Part shown: in pieces, positions 9,590 through 18,055 of the stretch | Layout: each line of letters starts with the position of its first letter | How positions within the stretch are numbered: position 1 is the first letter of the stretch | NCBI RefSeq assembly: GCF_013170825.1 | Contig: NZ_CP033365.1 | Location: 5,592,001 to 5,656,000, forward strand | Source of the DNA: Mesorhizobium sp. NZP2298 | Lineage (GTDB): Bacteria; Pseudomonadota; Alphaproteobacteria; Rhizobiales; Rhizobiaceae | DNA: 64,000 nt | Direction of reading: 5' to 3' | Notes under the pieces: model-generated | What the model was told of the DNA's origin: nothing | The model's input: only the letters and a program-made list of their open reading frames with translations | Database searches by the model: none | Program-made: the position numbers and the translations under genes

Positions 9590-11509
9590 TTTCAGATCGA
9601 AGCTGACCTTGAAGGCATGTCCCTGGGCATCCTTCGCGATCTGGCCGGAATAGGATGCGCCGAGCTTGGCATTGGACGACAGGAGAACGTCGAACCCGGC
9701 TTCGACCGCCAGCGCATCCCGGGCGATCGGCACGCCGGAAATGGTAAAGGATGCTCCGGTGTTGAAGGCCAGATCGGAGGTCGGACCGACGTTGCCATAC
9801 GCGTGTTGCCAGCCCAGCATGCCGTGCAGGGCGGCCTTGGTCACCCCCGTGTCGAACTGGGTCGAAGCGCGAACGCCAAATGTCGAGAAGGTGTTTTCCG
9901 TCGTCGTCTTCTGTGCCGTCAGCGCCGAAGTCGTGCCGCCGGTCTCGGCGAAACCGTCGGTCTTCAGATTGACATAGGCGAGATTGGCGAAGGGTTCGAA
10001 GGCATTGCGTCCGATATCGAAGCGATAGGCCAGTTCGCTGAAAGCCTGCGCCGTCGCGGCATTGTAGTCGGCGGAGAGCTGTTCGCTGAAGGCGGGGAAG
10101 ACCACGTTGCGCCTGGTCTCGATGTCATGCCAGCCATAGATCGCGCCGGCGCGGAACCCGAACTGTCCCAGTTGCGTGCCGGCATAGACACCGAGATTGT
10201 AGTTGTCGCTCGAACCGGATGAAGCCCGGTCGGTGACATCGAACCTCGAATGGCTGTAACCGCCGAGCACGCCGAGCCGCCAGCTTCCGACCGGTGCGTC
10301 GGCGCCGCCGATGAATCCTGTCGTGTTGCGGCCGAATGCAGCGGCATCGCCGGAGCCGTTCGTATCGCCAGTCATTGCAAGTGCCTGGCTCCAGATCACG
10401 ATGCCATCGGCATTGGCGGGCGCGGCGCGCACGCCGTCGGTGTCGATGCTGGCGGTCGTCAAAACCGGTGTGGAAACCCCATCGAAGGCGGCGCGAATTC
10501 GGCTGTTCGCGGCGTCCCGTGCGAAACGGCTGTCCTCAACAAGAGCGCCGCTGATGTCGGCGTGGATCTCTCCGGAAAGCGCGTTTCCATAGGGACGCAG
10601 ATAGCGATAGAAACCGACCGCCTCCACGGTGGGGTCGCTCTCCAGCGCTTCCCGATTGAGGATGTACATCGACCAACCGTCCTTCGTCTGGTTGAAGGAA
10701 AGCCCTTCGACTTCCTGTTCGCGGCCGATGTTCAGATTGCCCAGATTCTCGACTTCGCCGGTCTTGAGGTTCGCCCGGTAGATGATCTTCTGGTCATTGT
10801 CGGTCGAAAAATACATCCAGCCGTCCAGAAGCTTGCCGCCCTGTGCCTGGTCGATGGTGTGCGTCAGCGGGATGTATTCCTTGAAGCTCCAGTCCGACAG
10901 ATTGTAGACCGCTATCTCCGTCGCGTTCTCATAGGCCATGCCGTAGCCGAGGCCGTTCTTGGCATCGACGGCCACCCAACTGGCAATATCATGGATGCCA
11001 TGGGGCGGATTGAGCGAAAATGCCTGACCGGTGAAGCTCAGGTCACTCGCGCGATACACCGCGAAAACCGGGTTTTCGTATTTGCCCCCGGTGACTGGGT
11101 CGCGCTGGCTCGAGTCCAGTGAAATATAGAGAAGCCCGTCGGCATAATCGATATCGCCGATGTGGTTCAGCCCGATATCGGAATATTGGGACGGAAGCTT
11201 GAGAACATTGGGAATGGCGGGCGAGACAGTCAGGGACGGATTATAGTTCCTGTCCGTGCGCTCGAGAATATTGGTGCCGGAGAAATACCAGTTCGTGCCG
11301 TCCGTCGTCACGCCCTGTTGCTTCGAGGATATCGCGTCGCCGGTGAAGGTCGTCTTCTCGACCATGATCCAGGGCTCGACGGCAAACGCCGGCACCGATG
11401 TCATGGCGAGCGCACTGGACAGAACGATGCAGGAGGCTATGGTTTTCGGAAGACAGACCGTCCCCTTGAGGGCGGCTCTGCTGGCGTGATCGATCATCTT
11501 GGAAGACAT
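9584..11509 (-). CDS. autotransporter with beta-propeller-like passenger
   Basis: A 641-residue outer-membrane/secreted protein. A signal peptide (about residues 1-43, ending SVPAFA) is followed by about 300 residues of repeated strand units such as GDIDYADGLLYISLD, GKLLDGWMYFSTDNDQK and KTGEVENLGNLN that read like propeller blades. A linker and a C-terminal autotransporter barrel of about 260 residues (FIGGADAPVGSWRLGVLGGYSHS... to SFDLKL) complete it. ATG at 11509 was chosen for its AGGAA site and signal peptide. Most autotransporter passengers are beta-helices, so this architecture is unusual. It overlaps dhaL at the stop and is divergent from the GntR gene. Function unknown. Confidence 0.82.
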   Translation of the reverse strand: MSSKMIDHASRAALKGTVCLPKTIASCIVLSSALAMTSVPAFAVEPWIMVEKTTFTGDAISSKQQGVTTDGTNWYFSGTNILERTDRNYNPSLTVSPAIPNVLKLPSQYSDIGLNHIGDIDYADGLLYISLDSSQRDPVTGGKYENPVFAVYRASDLSFTGQAFSLNPPHGIHDIASWVAVDAKNGLGYGMAYENATEIAVYNLSDWSFKEYIPLTHTIDQAQGGKLLDGWMYFSTDNDQKIIYRANLKTGEVENLGNLNIGREQEVEGLSFNQTKDGWSMYILNREALESDPTVEAVGFYRYLRPYGNALSGEIHADISGALVEDSRFARDAANSRIRAAFDGVSTPVLTTASIDTDGVRAAPANADGIVIWSQALAMTGDTNGSGDAAAFGRNTTGFIGGADAPVGSWRLGVLGGYSHSRFDVTDRASSGSSDNYNLGVYAGTQLGQFGFRAGAIYGWHDIETRRNVVFPAFSEQLSADYNAATAQAFSELAYRFDIGRNAFEPFANLAYVNLKTDGFAETGGTTSALTAQKTTTENTFSTFGVRASTQFDTGVTKAALHGMLGWQHAYGNVGPTSDLAFNTGASFTISGVPIARDALAVEAGFDVLLSSNAKLGASYSGQIAKDAQGHAFKVSFDLKL

Positions 11510-11722
11510 TTCTGACGCGTTCCTGTTGGTGTTTGTAATCGACGGTTCGACGCGCACGACATCGACCAACGACGGTGGCGGCCGCCGGCGATGGCAAGAC
11601 ACGAGGTTTTGTGGCTCTTCGGGTGCTATCTGCGCTGTGGTTCGTCGATCGCTCTGGCGGAGAGTTCAACGATGTGCTCACTAGGGCGGGTACGTGACAA
11701 TCGTATGAATAATGGGAATAGT

Positions 11723-12493
11723 ATGAAGAATTCAGCCCCTCTCTCTCGGGCGTCCCGGATGACGTCGCGCATGGCCGGCTCGTCGCATTCCGGTCTTCAC
11801 GGCAGACTGCTCAATGAAATCGGCCTCAGCATCGTGCGCGGCGAACTGATTCCCGGTGACCAGTTGCCGAATGGCGACGATTGGAGCGCCTCCTATGGCG
11901 CGAGCCGCACGGGCCTGCGTGAAGTCGTCAAGGTTCTGGCTGGCAAGGGCATGGTGGAAATGCGCCCCCGGACCGGGACCAGGGTGCGCCCGCGCAAGGA
12001 TTGGAACTTTCTCGATCCGGATGTGCTCTTGTGGCGTTTCGGCTCGAGAACGACAGCAGAGGAGGCGCGTTCCCTGTTCGAGCTGCGCCGCGCGATCGAA
12101 CCGACAGCCGGGGCCTTGGCGGCGCAGCGCGCCAGCCCGGAGCAGATCGCCGATTTGCGGGCAATCCTCGAAGAGATGGAACAGGCCGGTGATGACGGCG
12201 AACGTTTCGCTGTGCCGGATCTGGCTTTCCACCAGGCGATCCTGCACATGTCGGGCAACGAGTTGATCGGTTCGCTCGCCGCTTTGATCGAGACCGCGCT
12301 GGTGATCAGCTTCCGGCTTTCGGACGACAACCCAGCCGGTCAGCGCCATTCGCTCAGCCTGCATCGGCAGATTGTCGAGAGCATCGAAAAGCGCGACTCG
12401 GCAGCCACCAGCAAGGTGCTGATCGACCTGCTGGACGGAGCGGAAGAGGATGTGCGGCGTTCCCTCGCTGCCAGGCTCGGCAGACAGAAGTAG
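11723..12493 (+). CDS. GntR-family regulator, FadR/FCD subgroup
   Basis: About 256 residues: an N-terminal winged HTH (LHGRLLNEIGLSIVRGEL, then YGASRTGLREVVKVLAGKGMV and PRTGTRVRP) and a C-terminal all-helical FCD ligand domain with the metal-binding Asp/His pattern (DLAFHQAILHMSGN and later LHRQIVESI). The domain usually binds sugar acids or related carboxylates. The start is uncertain: ATG 11723 has GGGA five bases away, ATG 11705 is also in frame. Divergent from the autotransporter, convergent with eryI. Target unknown; either the autotransporter or the dhaKL pair is possible. Confidence 0.86.
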   Translation: MKNSAPLSRASRMTSRMAGSSHSGLHGRLLNEIGLSIVRGELIPGDQLPNGDDWSASYGASRTGLREVVKVLAGKGMVEMRPRTGTRVRPRKDWNFLDPDVLLWRFGSRTTAEEARSLFELRRAIEPTAGALAAQRASPEQIADLRAILEEMEQAGDDGERFAVPDLAFHQAILHMSGNELIGSLAALIETALVISFRLSDDNPAGQRHSLSLHRQIVESIEKRDSAATSKVLIDLLDGAEEDVRRSLAARLGRQK

Positions 12494-12556
12494 GCCGGCA
12501 TCGCAGCATGCTCAGCGCGGAACCAAGCCCGCCCAGCTATGCCGCGGGCCTGCGGC

Positions 12557-13000
12557 TCATGCAGGCTTCACCGCGTCGAGCCTGTTGATCGCCTCGACAT
12601 TGCCGGCCGAGGGACCTTTGTCGTCGAATTCCGACGCCAGCCACGTATCGACGATCGCCTTGGCCAATTCCGGGCCGATGACGCGGGCGCCCATGGTGAT
12701 GATCTGCGCGTTGTTGGATTTCGCGGCCCGCTCGGCCGAATAGGTATCGTGGGTGAGTGCGGCGCGGATGCCCGGCACCTTGTTGGCCGAGATCGACACG
12801 CCGATGCCAGTGCCGCAGAACAGGATACCGCGCTCGTTCTCGCCATCGATGATGGTCTGGGCGAGTTTTTGCGAGAGGTCGGCATAGTAGCCGGCCTGGC
12901 TGAGATCACTGACCGTCAGGCCGGATTTGGTGGCAAGGTGTGCGGCGATGACATCGAGCAGCGGCTTGCCGGCGCTGTCGGCTCCAATGGCTATTTTCAT
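12557..13000 (-). CDS. eryI: RpiB-family isomerase, probable D-erythrulose-4-phosphate isomerase (EryI)
   Basis: A 147-residue RpiB/LacAB-fold isomerase with the active-site cysteine in [14 protein letters not shown] (Cys62) and [15 protein letters not shown]. In place of the Asp-His pair of E. coli RpiB it has GADSAG (Asp8, Ser9), which suggests a substrate other than ribose 5-phosphate. In Brucella the RpiB homologue EryI converts D-erythrulose 4-phosphate to D-erythrose 4-phosphate, and the gene order deoR-eryH-eryI here is the same. Cotranscribed with eryH (27-base gap). Confidence 0.88.
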   Translation of the reverse strand: MKIAIGADSAGKPLLDVIAAHLATKSGLTVSDLSQAGYYADLSQKLAQTIIDGENERGILFCGTGIGVSISANKVPGIRAALTHDTYSAERAAKSNNAQIITMGARVIGPELAKAIVDTWLASEFDDKGPSAGNVEAINRLDAVKPA

Positions 13001-13027
13001 GGTTTTCCCTTTCGTGTTTGGATGATT

Positions 13028-13786
13028 TCAGATCGCCGCCGAAGCACGGCCTAGGATGTCGATGTAGCCATCCGCCTGCCAGGCGGAGCGGCCGATGAAG
13101 AGGCCATCGATATTGGGCTGACCGATCAGCTCGGCGGCATTGCCGGGATTGACGCTGCCGCCATAGAGGACCGGCGGCACGGACGGCAGCAGACCGCCGG
13201 CGACCTTCTTGATCAACGCCTGCTGCTTGTCGGCATAGTCGGAGCTGGCCGGAATGCCCTTGTCGCCGATCGCCCAGACAGGCTCATAGGCGAACAGGAT
13301 TTTTGTGCCCTTCGCCTGACCTTCGAGATATTGCAGCGCCCCCTCGACCTGGGCGCTCAACACGGCATCGGCCTTGCCGCCTTCGCGCTCGGCCAACGTC
13401 TCGCCGACACAGATCAGCGGTATCAATCCGTGCTTCACGGCGGCGGCCGTCTTCAGGCCGACGGTGCGGTCGGTCTCGCCGAAATGCTCGCGCCGTTCGC
13501 TGTGGCCGAGCTCGACCAGATCGAGCCCGCAATCCATCAGCATCAGCGGCGAGATCTCGCCGGTCCAGGCGCCGGCATCGGCCCAATGCATGTTCTGAGC
13601 ACCGACCTTGACGCGCGTCGACGACAGCGCCCGCTTGACCTCGCGCACCGCCGTGAAAGGCGGGATCACGAAAGGCTGGATGCGGTCATCGAAGTCTGGG
13701 ATGAAACCGGCCAGGCGCTGAGCGAAAGCCATCGCCTCGGCGAGCGTCTTGTTCATCTTCCAGCTTGTACCGACCCAGTAAACCAC
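13028..13786 (-). CDS. eryH: triosephosphate-isomerase homologue, probable L-erythrulose-1-phosphate isomerase (EryH)
   Basis: A 252-residue TIM barrel with all catalytic residues at canonical places: Lys10, His95 (LGHSERR) and Glu168 (AYEPVWAIG), plus the phosphate loop VLYGGSVNPGNA. The N-terminal signature reads GTSWKMNK instead of G(N)WKMN of true TpiA; this substitution marks the EryH/TpiA2 group as I know it. EryH converts L-erythrulose 1-phosphate to D-erythrulose 4-phosphate in Brucella. It lies between the DeoR regulator and eryI. Confidence 0.88.
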   Translation of the reverse strand: MVYWVGTSWKMNKTLAEAMAFAQRLAGFIPDFDDRIQPFVIPPFTAVREVKRALSSTRVKVGAQNMHWADAGAWTGEISPLMLMDCGLDLVELGHSERREHFGETDRTVGLKTAAAVKHGLIPLICVGETLAEREGGKADAVLSAQVEGALQYLEGQAKGTKILFAYEPVWAIGDKGIPASSDYADKQQALIKKVAGGLLPSVPPVLYGGSVNPGNAAELIGQPNIDGLFIGRSAWQADGYIDILGRASAAI

Positions 13787-13820
13787 GCGTACTGCTCCTT
13801 ATTTTGTCCAGCGATCAGCG

Positions 13821-13843
13821 CCCGTCTTCGGGATCATGATCCC
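13821..13843. repeat. partial copy of a rhizobial intergenic repeat, with a 14-bp palindrome
   Basis: Bases 13821-13838 read CCCGTCTTCGGGATCATG, which on the other strand matches 36120-36138 with one missing base. The segment also forms the perfect palindrome GGGATCATGATCCC at 13830-13843, which contains the TGA stop of the DeoR gene. It lies in the short deoR-eryH gap. These are common intergenic repeats in Mesorhizobium-type genomes; a function is not established here. Confidence 0.55.
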
Positions 13844-14604
13844 TTGTCGATCACCGTCAGCGACACGCCAGCGACATCCAGCGCGGCGCGCATCGCCGGC
13901 TCGGGCGCCCGGCCCGTAAAGACCGTGTCGAAGGCGCTGAGATCGGTGAGGAAGTGGAGCGCCGTGCGGCCGAACTTGCCGTGATCGACCAGCAGATATT
14001 TGCGGGTCGCCGCCGCCATCATCAGCCGCTTGGCCTGCACCACCTCCTGGTCCTGGTGGAACGCGGAAGCGCCATGGATGGCCGAGGATGACAGGAAGGC
14101 AACGTCGGCGCGCAGCGATTTGAGCGACGCCTCAGCCAGCAGGCCGAAGAAGCCGTGAAACTTCTTGCTGTACTGGCCGCCGAGCGCGATCAGGCTGATG
14201 CCACCTGCGCCGGCCAGATCCTGGATAACGGCCAGATTGTTGGTGATCACGGTCAGCGGCCGCAGATCGGCGAGATGCCGCGCAATGCCGCCCGCCGTCG
14301 AGCCATCGTCGATGATCACGGTCTGGCCGGGCTCGATCATGCCCACAGCGGCAGCCGCCAAGCGCTGCTTTTCCTCGGTCGCCTGCTTCTGACGGTAGCG
14401 GAAATCGCTTTCGAACAGACCGCTCGGCTGGATCGAGGCGCCGCCGCGCACCTTGCGCAAGAACCCGCTTTCCTCGAGCTCGTCGAGGTCGCGGTGCACG
14501 GTCATCTTGGAGACGCCAAAGAGCAAAGCCAGGTCGTCGACGCCGGCCTGACCGGCGTCCATCAGAAACTCCATGATGCCTTGACGCCTGATATCGCTCT
14601 TCAT
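13834..14604 (-). CDS. DeoR-family transcriptional regulator of the eryH-eryI operon
   Basis: A 256-residue DeoR-type repressor: N-terminal HTH (RRQGIMEFLMDAGQAGVDDLA then GVSKMTVHRDLDELE) and a C-terminal sugar-phosphate sensor domain with IDDGSTAGGIARHL and VDHGKFGRTALHF. ATG 14604 was chosen because it places the HTH at the N-terminus; the frame is open further upstream but that stretch is non-homologous promoter DNA. First gene of the deoR-eryH-eryI operon and divergent from fba; the inverted repeat at 14668-14693 is a candidate target. Its Brucella counterpart sits at the same place beside eryH and eryI. Confidence 0.9.
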   Translation of the reverse strand: MKSDIRRQGIMEFLMDAGQAGVDDLALLFGVSKMTVHRDLDELEESGFLRKVRGGASIQPSGLFESDFRYRQKQATEEKQRLAAAAVGMIEPGQTVIIDDGSTAGGIARHLADLRPLTVITNNLAVIQDLAGAGGISLIALGGQYSKKFHGFFGLLAEASLKSLRADVAFLSSSAIHGASAFHQDQEVVQAKRLMMAAATRKYLLVDHGKFGRTALHFLTDLSAFDTVFTGRAPEPAMRAALDVAGVSLTVIDKGS

Positions 14605-14667
14605 TGCCGCTGACCGCCAACGCCGAAGCGTGGCTCCCTGACCGGACCCAAACGATAACAGATATCG

Positions 14668-14693
14668 TCGCAAAAGTAGCAAATATTTTGTGA
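14668..14693. promoter_or_regulatory. inverted repeat between deoR and fba, candidate operator
   Basis: TCgCAAAA, ten bases, TTTTGtGA: eight-base arms with seven paired positions, flanked by TATC and GATA at 14663-14666 and 14692-14695, in an AT-rich island 64 bases upstream of the DeoR start. It lies in the 272-base divergent gap to fba, so it could control both. The rest of the gap shows no gene. Confidence 0.45.
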
Positions 14694-14876
14694 TAATGGG
14701 ACGATTTCTTGGGATATTCCGCTTGCCCTGATCGCGGCCCTGTAACAAGAATTGCAGCTGGGACGACCGGTTACGGTTGCGGTTGGGCCGAAATCCGGCC
14801 AGAAGCATCGGTGGGCTGGACGATGCGCGGACAGTCCGCAACCACAGGTTCGAAACCAGATACGGGAGACTATTCG

Positions 14877-15941
14877 TTGGCTCGCATCACACTGAGACAA
14901 TTGCTCGATCACGCCGCCGAACACGGCTATGGCGTGCCGGCCTTCAACATGAACAACATGGAACAAGGCCTCGCCATCATGGAGGCGGCGGAAGAGACCA
15001 AATCGCCTGTCATCCTGCAGGCAAGCCGCGGTGCGCGCGCCTATGCCAATGACGTGGTGCTGGCCAAGCTGATCGACGCGCTGGTCGAAATCCACCCCGA
15101 TATCCCGGTCTGCATGCATCTCGACCATGGCAACAACGAAGCCACCTGCGTCACCGCGATCCAGTACGGCTTCACCTCGGTGATGATGGACGGCTCACTC
15201 AAGGAGGACGGCAAGTCGCCGGCCGACTACGCCTATAATTCGGGCATCACCAAACGCGTCGTCGACATGGCGCATTGGGGCGGCGTCTCTGTCGAAGGCG
15301 AGATCGGCGTGCTGGGCTCACTGGAGAGCGGCGGCGGCGAGCAGGAGGACGGCCACGGCGTCGAAGGCGCGATCAGCCACGACCAGCTTCTGACCGATCC
15401 GGAGCAGGCGGTGCAGTTCGTCAAGGACACCCATGTCGATGCGTTGGCGGTGGCCATGGGCACCAGCCACGGCGCCTACAAATTCTCGCGCAAGCCGGAC
15501 GGCGCGGTGCTGGCGATGAACGTCATCGAGGAGATCCACCGCCGCCTGCCGAACATGCATCTGGTCATGCACGGCTCTTCCTCCGTGCCGGAGGAGTTGC
15601 AGGAGATCATCAACAAATATGGCGGCCAGATGAAGCCGACCTGGGGCGTGCCGGTCGAGGAGATCCAGCGCGGCATCAAGCACGGCGTGCGCAAGATCAA
15701 CATCGACACCGACAACCGCATGGCGCTGACCGGCGCGATCCGCAAGGTGCTGACGGAAAACCCGAGCGAGTTCGACCCACGCAAATATCTGACGCCGGCA
15801 ATGGCGGCGATGCGCAAGCTCTGCAAGGAGCGGTTCGAGCAGTTCGGCACCGCAGGCAACGCGCCGAAGATCAAGCCGCTGCCGGTCTCGGAAATGGCCA
15901 AGCGCTACAAATCGGGCAGCCTCGACCCGAAATTCGGCTGA
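14877..15941 (+). CDS. fba: class II fructose-bisphosphate aldolase
   Basis: A 354-residue zinc-dependent aldolase of the Calvin-cycle subtype. It starts [19 protein letters not shown], has the zinc/catalytic stretch CMHLDHGNN, the glycine/Asp-rich [31 protein letters not shown], and [11 protein letters not shown]. The start is TTG at 14877 with GGGAG eight bases ahead; the frame extends further upstream without homology. Placed divergently from the tetrose-phosphate isomerase operon, it could feed erythrose 4-phosphate into sedoheptulose bisphosphate or supply hexose bisphosphate; that link is inference. Confidence 0.93.
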   Translation: MARITLRQLLDHAAEHGYGVPAFNMNNMEQGLAIMEAAEETKSPVILQASRGARAYANDVVLAKLIDALVEIHPDIPVCMHLDHGNNEATCVTAIQYGFTSVMMDGSLKEDGKSPADYAYNSGITKRVVDMAHWGGVSVEGEIGVLGSLESGGGEQEDGHGVEGAISHDQLLTDPEQAVQFVKDTHVDALAVAMGTSHGAYKFSRKPDGAVLAMNVIEEIHRRLPNMHLVMHGSSSVPEELQEIINKYGGQMKPTWGVPVEEIQRGIKHGVRKINIDTDNRMALTGAIRKVLTENPSEFDPRKYLTPAMAAMRKLCKERFEQFGTAGNAPKIKPLPVSEMAKRYKSGSLDPKFG

Positions 15942-15971
15942 GTCCCGCCGACCGAAAATCTGGCTGCATCT

Positions 15972-16002
15972 TCGGGCAGGAGCCGCACAGGCTGCTGCCC
16001 GA
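15972..16002. terminator. hairpin between convergent fba and eryC
   Basis: TCGGGCAG ... CTGCCCGA forms an 8-bp outer stem, with an inner AGCC/GGCT stem and a five-base loop. It lies 30 bases after the fba stop and 3 bases from the eryC stop, where a bidirectional terminator is expected. There is no clear U-tract, so strength is uncertain. Confidence 0.55.
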
Positions 16003-16005
16003 TCT

Positions 16006-16947
16006 CTATTCGGCCCTTGGCAAAAGGCTGGGCCTGCCTGTCTCGATGAACGGCGCCCAATAGTCGACGGACTCGCGGATCATGGCGACCACCTGATGGT
16101 CGACCGGCTCACGCTCACGGAACGACAGTTCGAGGCAAATCTCGTTGTCGGTGCCACCGCCGCGGCGCACCGTCTCCAGCAGCTTTTCCGGCGTGATACG
16201 GCCGTCCCTGTTGTAGGCTGATGTGAACGGCCAATGGCCGCCCTTGTTCATCGACGACTGCTTGATGTGGATGATCGGCGACTTCCTGGGAAAGGCCCCG
16301 GCCCAGGCATAGGGATCGATGTCGGCCGGATTGCTTGAGGTGACGTCGCCGTGGTCAATGTCGACCATCATCTCCAGCGGAATGGCCATGCCGGCGGCGT
16401 CGATCGCGCTCTGCAGCATCCGGCAGTTCTCGATGGTGTGGCCGAACTCGCGGCCGACCGACATCGGCTCCCAGAACAGGTAGCTCAGTCCGGCCGCACG
16501 GGCGTGCTCGGCCACCTCGCGCCAGCAGTCCAGCGCGATGTCGAACAACCGCGCGCGACGCTCGGGGTCGTCAAAGTCGCGATGGGTGAAGATGGCGAAC
16601 TGCGTGCCCATGCCGCTGGCGCCAAGTTCGGCCGAGATGTCTGCGAACGTCTTGAACCAGTCGACATAGTAGCGGCGCACATCCGCGTCGGGATGGCCGA
16701 AATGATTGAGCCGGCCGTAAGGACCGGTCATACCGGAGGTGATACGCACGCCGGTGCGGGAGAGTGCACCGCGAAACAGGCGGACGAATTTGACGATCGT
16801 CGCCGCCGGCCAGCCCGGATTGACGAATTCATGCGTGAGTTGCACGTCCCTGATGCCAATGCCGTAGGCGATGGTGTCGATCAGATCAGCCGGATCGGCA
16901 AAGCGGTTGACCAGCGGATTGGTGTTGAGGGAGAGCGTGAAGGCCAA
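16006..16947 (-). CDS. eryC: TIM-barrel tetrulose-phosphate isomerase/epimerase, probable EryC
   Basis: A 313-residue xylose-isomerase-like TIM barrel (AP-endonuclease-2 fold) with metal ligands of the family visible as FWEPMSVGRE, MMVDIDHGDV, IIHIKQS and CLELSFRE. In Brucella EryC acts on L-3-tetrulose 4-phosphate and yields L-erythrulose 1-phosphate. The length and the surrounding eryA, eryB, eryD, eryH and eryI genes fit. Start is TTG at 16947 with GGGAGGG nine bases ahead. It is the last gene of the long minus-strand operon, 49 bases after the class II aldolase. Confidence 0.87.
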   Translation of the reverse strand: MAFTLSLNTNPLVNRFADPADLIDTIAYGIGIRDVQLTHEFVNPGWPAATIVKFVRLFRGALSRTGVRITSGMTGPYGRLNHFGHPDADVRRYYVDWFKTFADISAELGASGMGTQFAIFTHRDFDDPERRARLFDIALDCWREVAEHARAAGLSYLFWEPMSVGREFGHTIENCRMLQSAIDAAGMAIPLEMMVDIDHGDVTSSNPADIDPYAWAGAFPRKSPIIHIKQSSMNKGGHWPFTSAYNRDGRITPEKLLETVRRGGGTDNEICLELSFREREPVDHQVVAMIRESVDYWAPFIETGRPSLLPRAE

Positions 16948-16996
16948 GGCCGCTATCCCTCCCGGCGCAACGGCGCGATTGTGGAGCGGAATGCCG

Positions 16997-18055
16997 TCAT
17001 TGCAGCGTCGCCCCCTCGCAGTTGAGTTGCTGGCGGTATTTTTCAGCGTCCCAGTTCAACAGTTCGGCATTCTCCTTCGGACTGAGATAGTTGACGCGCG
17101 CCGCGCTATCGACGCGGGCGACGACGTCGGCCAGGCAACGCGCCATCGCTTCGGCACCGGCATTGGCATCCCGGCGCATCAGCACGCCCTTGCCGGGAAA
17201 GAGGATGGACGTCGGCGCGGCCGCAGTGCGGGCGACGGTCGCCGCCGCGTTCTCGCCGGGACCGGCGATCACCGAGCCGACGCCGAGAAAGATGACATGA
17301 TCCGGATAGAGGCTGCCGGAAGCGGCGATGCGGCAACTGGCGAGATCGGTCGCGACGGCATGCGCGGCGGCCGAGGCCGGCAACCGGTAGTCGCTGCCGG
17401 CAGCAAGCCTCAGCAGTGCATCGAGATCGGGGGCTGGAGCCGGCCGTCGCGGCCGCGCGAGCAGCCCGGTCACCCGTTGTAGAAGCAACGCCGCTTCGGC
17501 TACCGTGTCGGCAGCGACCACCAGCCCATGATTGCCAAGCACGAGCACGTTGGTCGCAGGCTTCAGCCGCTCGGCGATCCCTTGCGCCAGCGGCAAGCCA
17601 GGCCGGCGGTAGGGGACGAAAGCCCAATCGAGGCCACGCAGGCGCTCCTCCAGCAGGGCTTCGGCATTGGCCTGTACGGCGATCGAGATCGTCTCGACGC
17701 AATGGACGTGGACGACGATCTTCTGCGGCAGCAAAGCATGCACCGTCGTCTCGATGGAGGGCCGCAGTTGGCGAGGATTGAGGTCCGCCAGCGTGAACTG
17801 CCCAGCCACCTCCGCCGCCGGGCTGCGATGCGCCACTGCATCGAGCAGTGGCGCCAGCGCGACCGGCACCATGATCTCATCGTCGCGCGCGTTCTTCAGC
17901 CATGTGCCTGAGGCTTTGATCCACAGCACGCCGGCCTGCTTGATGGAGGTGTTGCCGCCAGCGCCCTGGACCAGCAGCGGATCGGCGCCGATACTGGCCG
18001 ACAAGGAGCGCAGCATGCGGAATTCGGTGGTGCCGGTATCGACGGGATGGACCAT
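16997..18055 (-). CDS. class II aldolase/adducin-family protein
   Basis: A 352-residue protein with an N-terminal class II aldolase fold (GGNTSIKQAG near residue 32, zinc ligands in VVHVHCVETI near 110, LGNHGLVV near 165) and about 130 more residues. L-fuculose-phosphate aldolases are about 215 residues, so the C-terminal part is an extension, as seen in the aldolase half of RhaD-type proteins. ATG 18055 overlaps the eryB stop (ATGA). Similar aldolase genes occur inside the polyol locus of Sinorhizobium, but no step of the erythritol route needs one. Substrate unknown, probably a ketose or ketose phosphate. Confidence 0.82.
   Translation of the reverse strand: MVHPVDTGTTEFRMLRSLSASIGADPLLVQGAGGNTSIKQAGVLWIKASGTWLKNARDDEIMVPVALAPLLDAVAHRSPAAEVAGQFTLADLNPRQLRPSIETTVHALLPQKIVVHVHCVETISIAVQANAEALLEERLRGLDWAFVPYRRPGLPLAQGIAERLKPATNVLVLGNHGLVVAADTVAEAALLLQRVTGLLARPRRPAPAPDLDALLRLAAGSDYRLPASAAAHAVATDLASCRIAASGSLYPDHVIFLGVGSVIAGPGENAAATVARTAAAPTSILFPGKGVLMRRDANAGAEAMARCLADVVARVDSAARVNYLSPKENAELLNWDAEKYRQQLNCEGATLQ

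Noticed and set aside
13028..13786. Housekeeping triosephosphate isomerase
   Set aside because: The GTSWKMNK signature and the deoR-eryI context point to the tetrulose-phosphate isomerase EryH.
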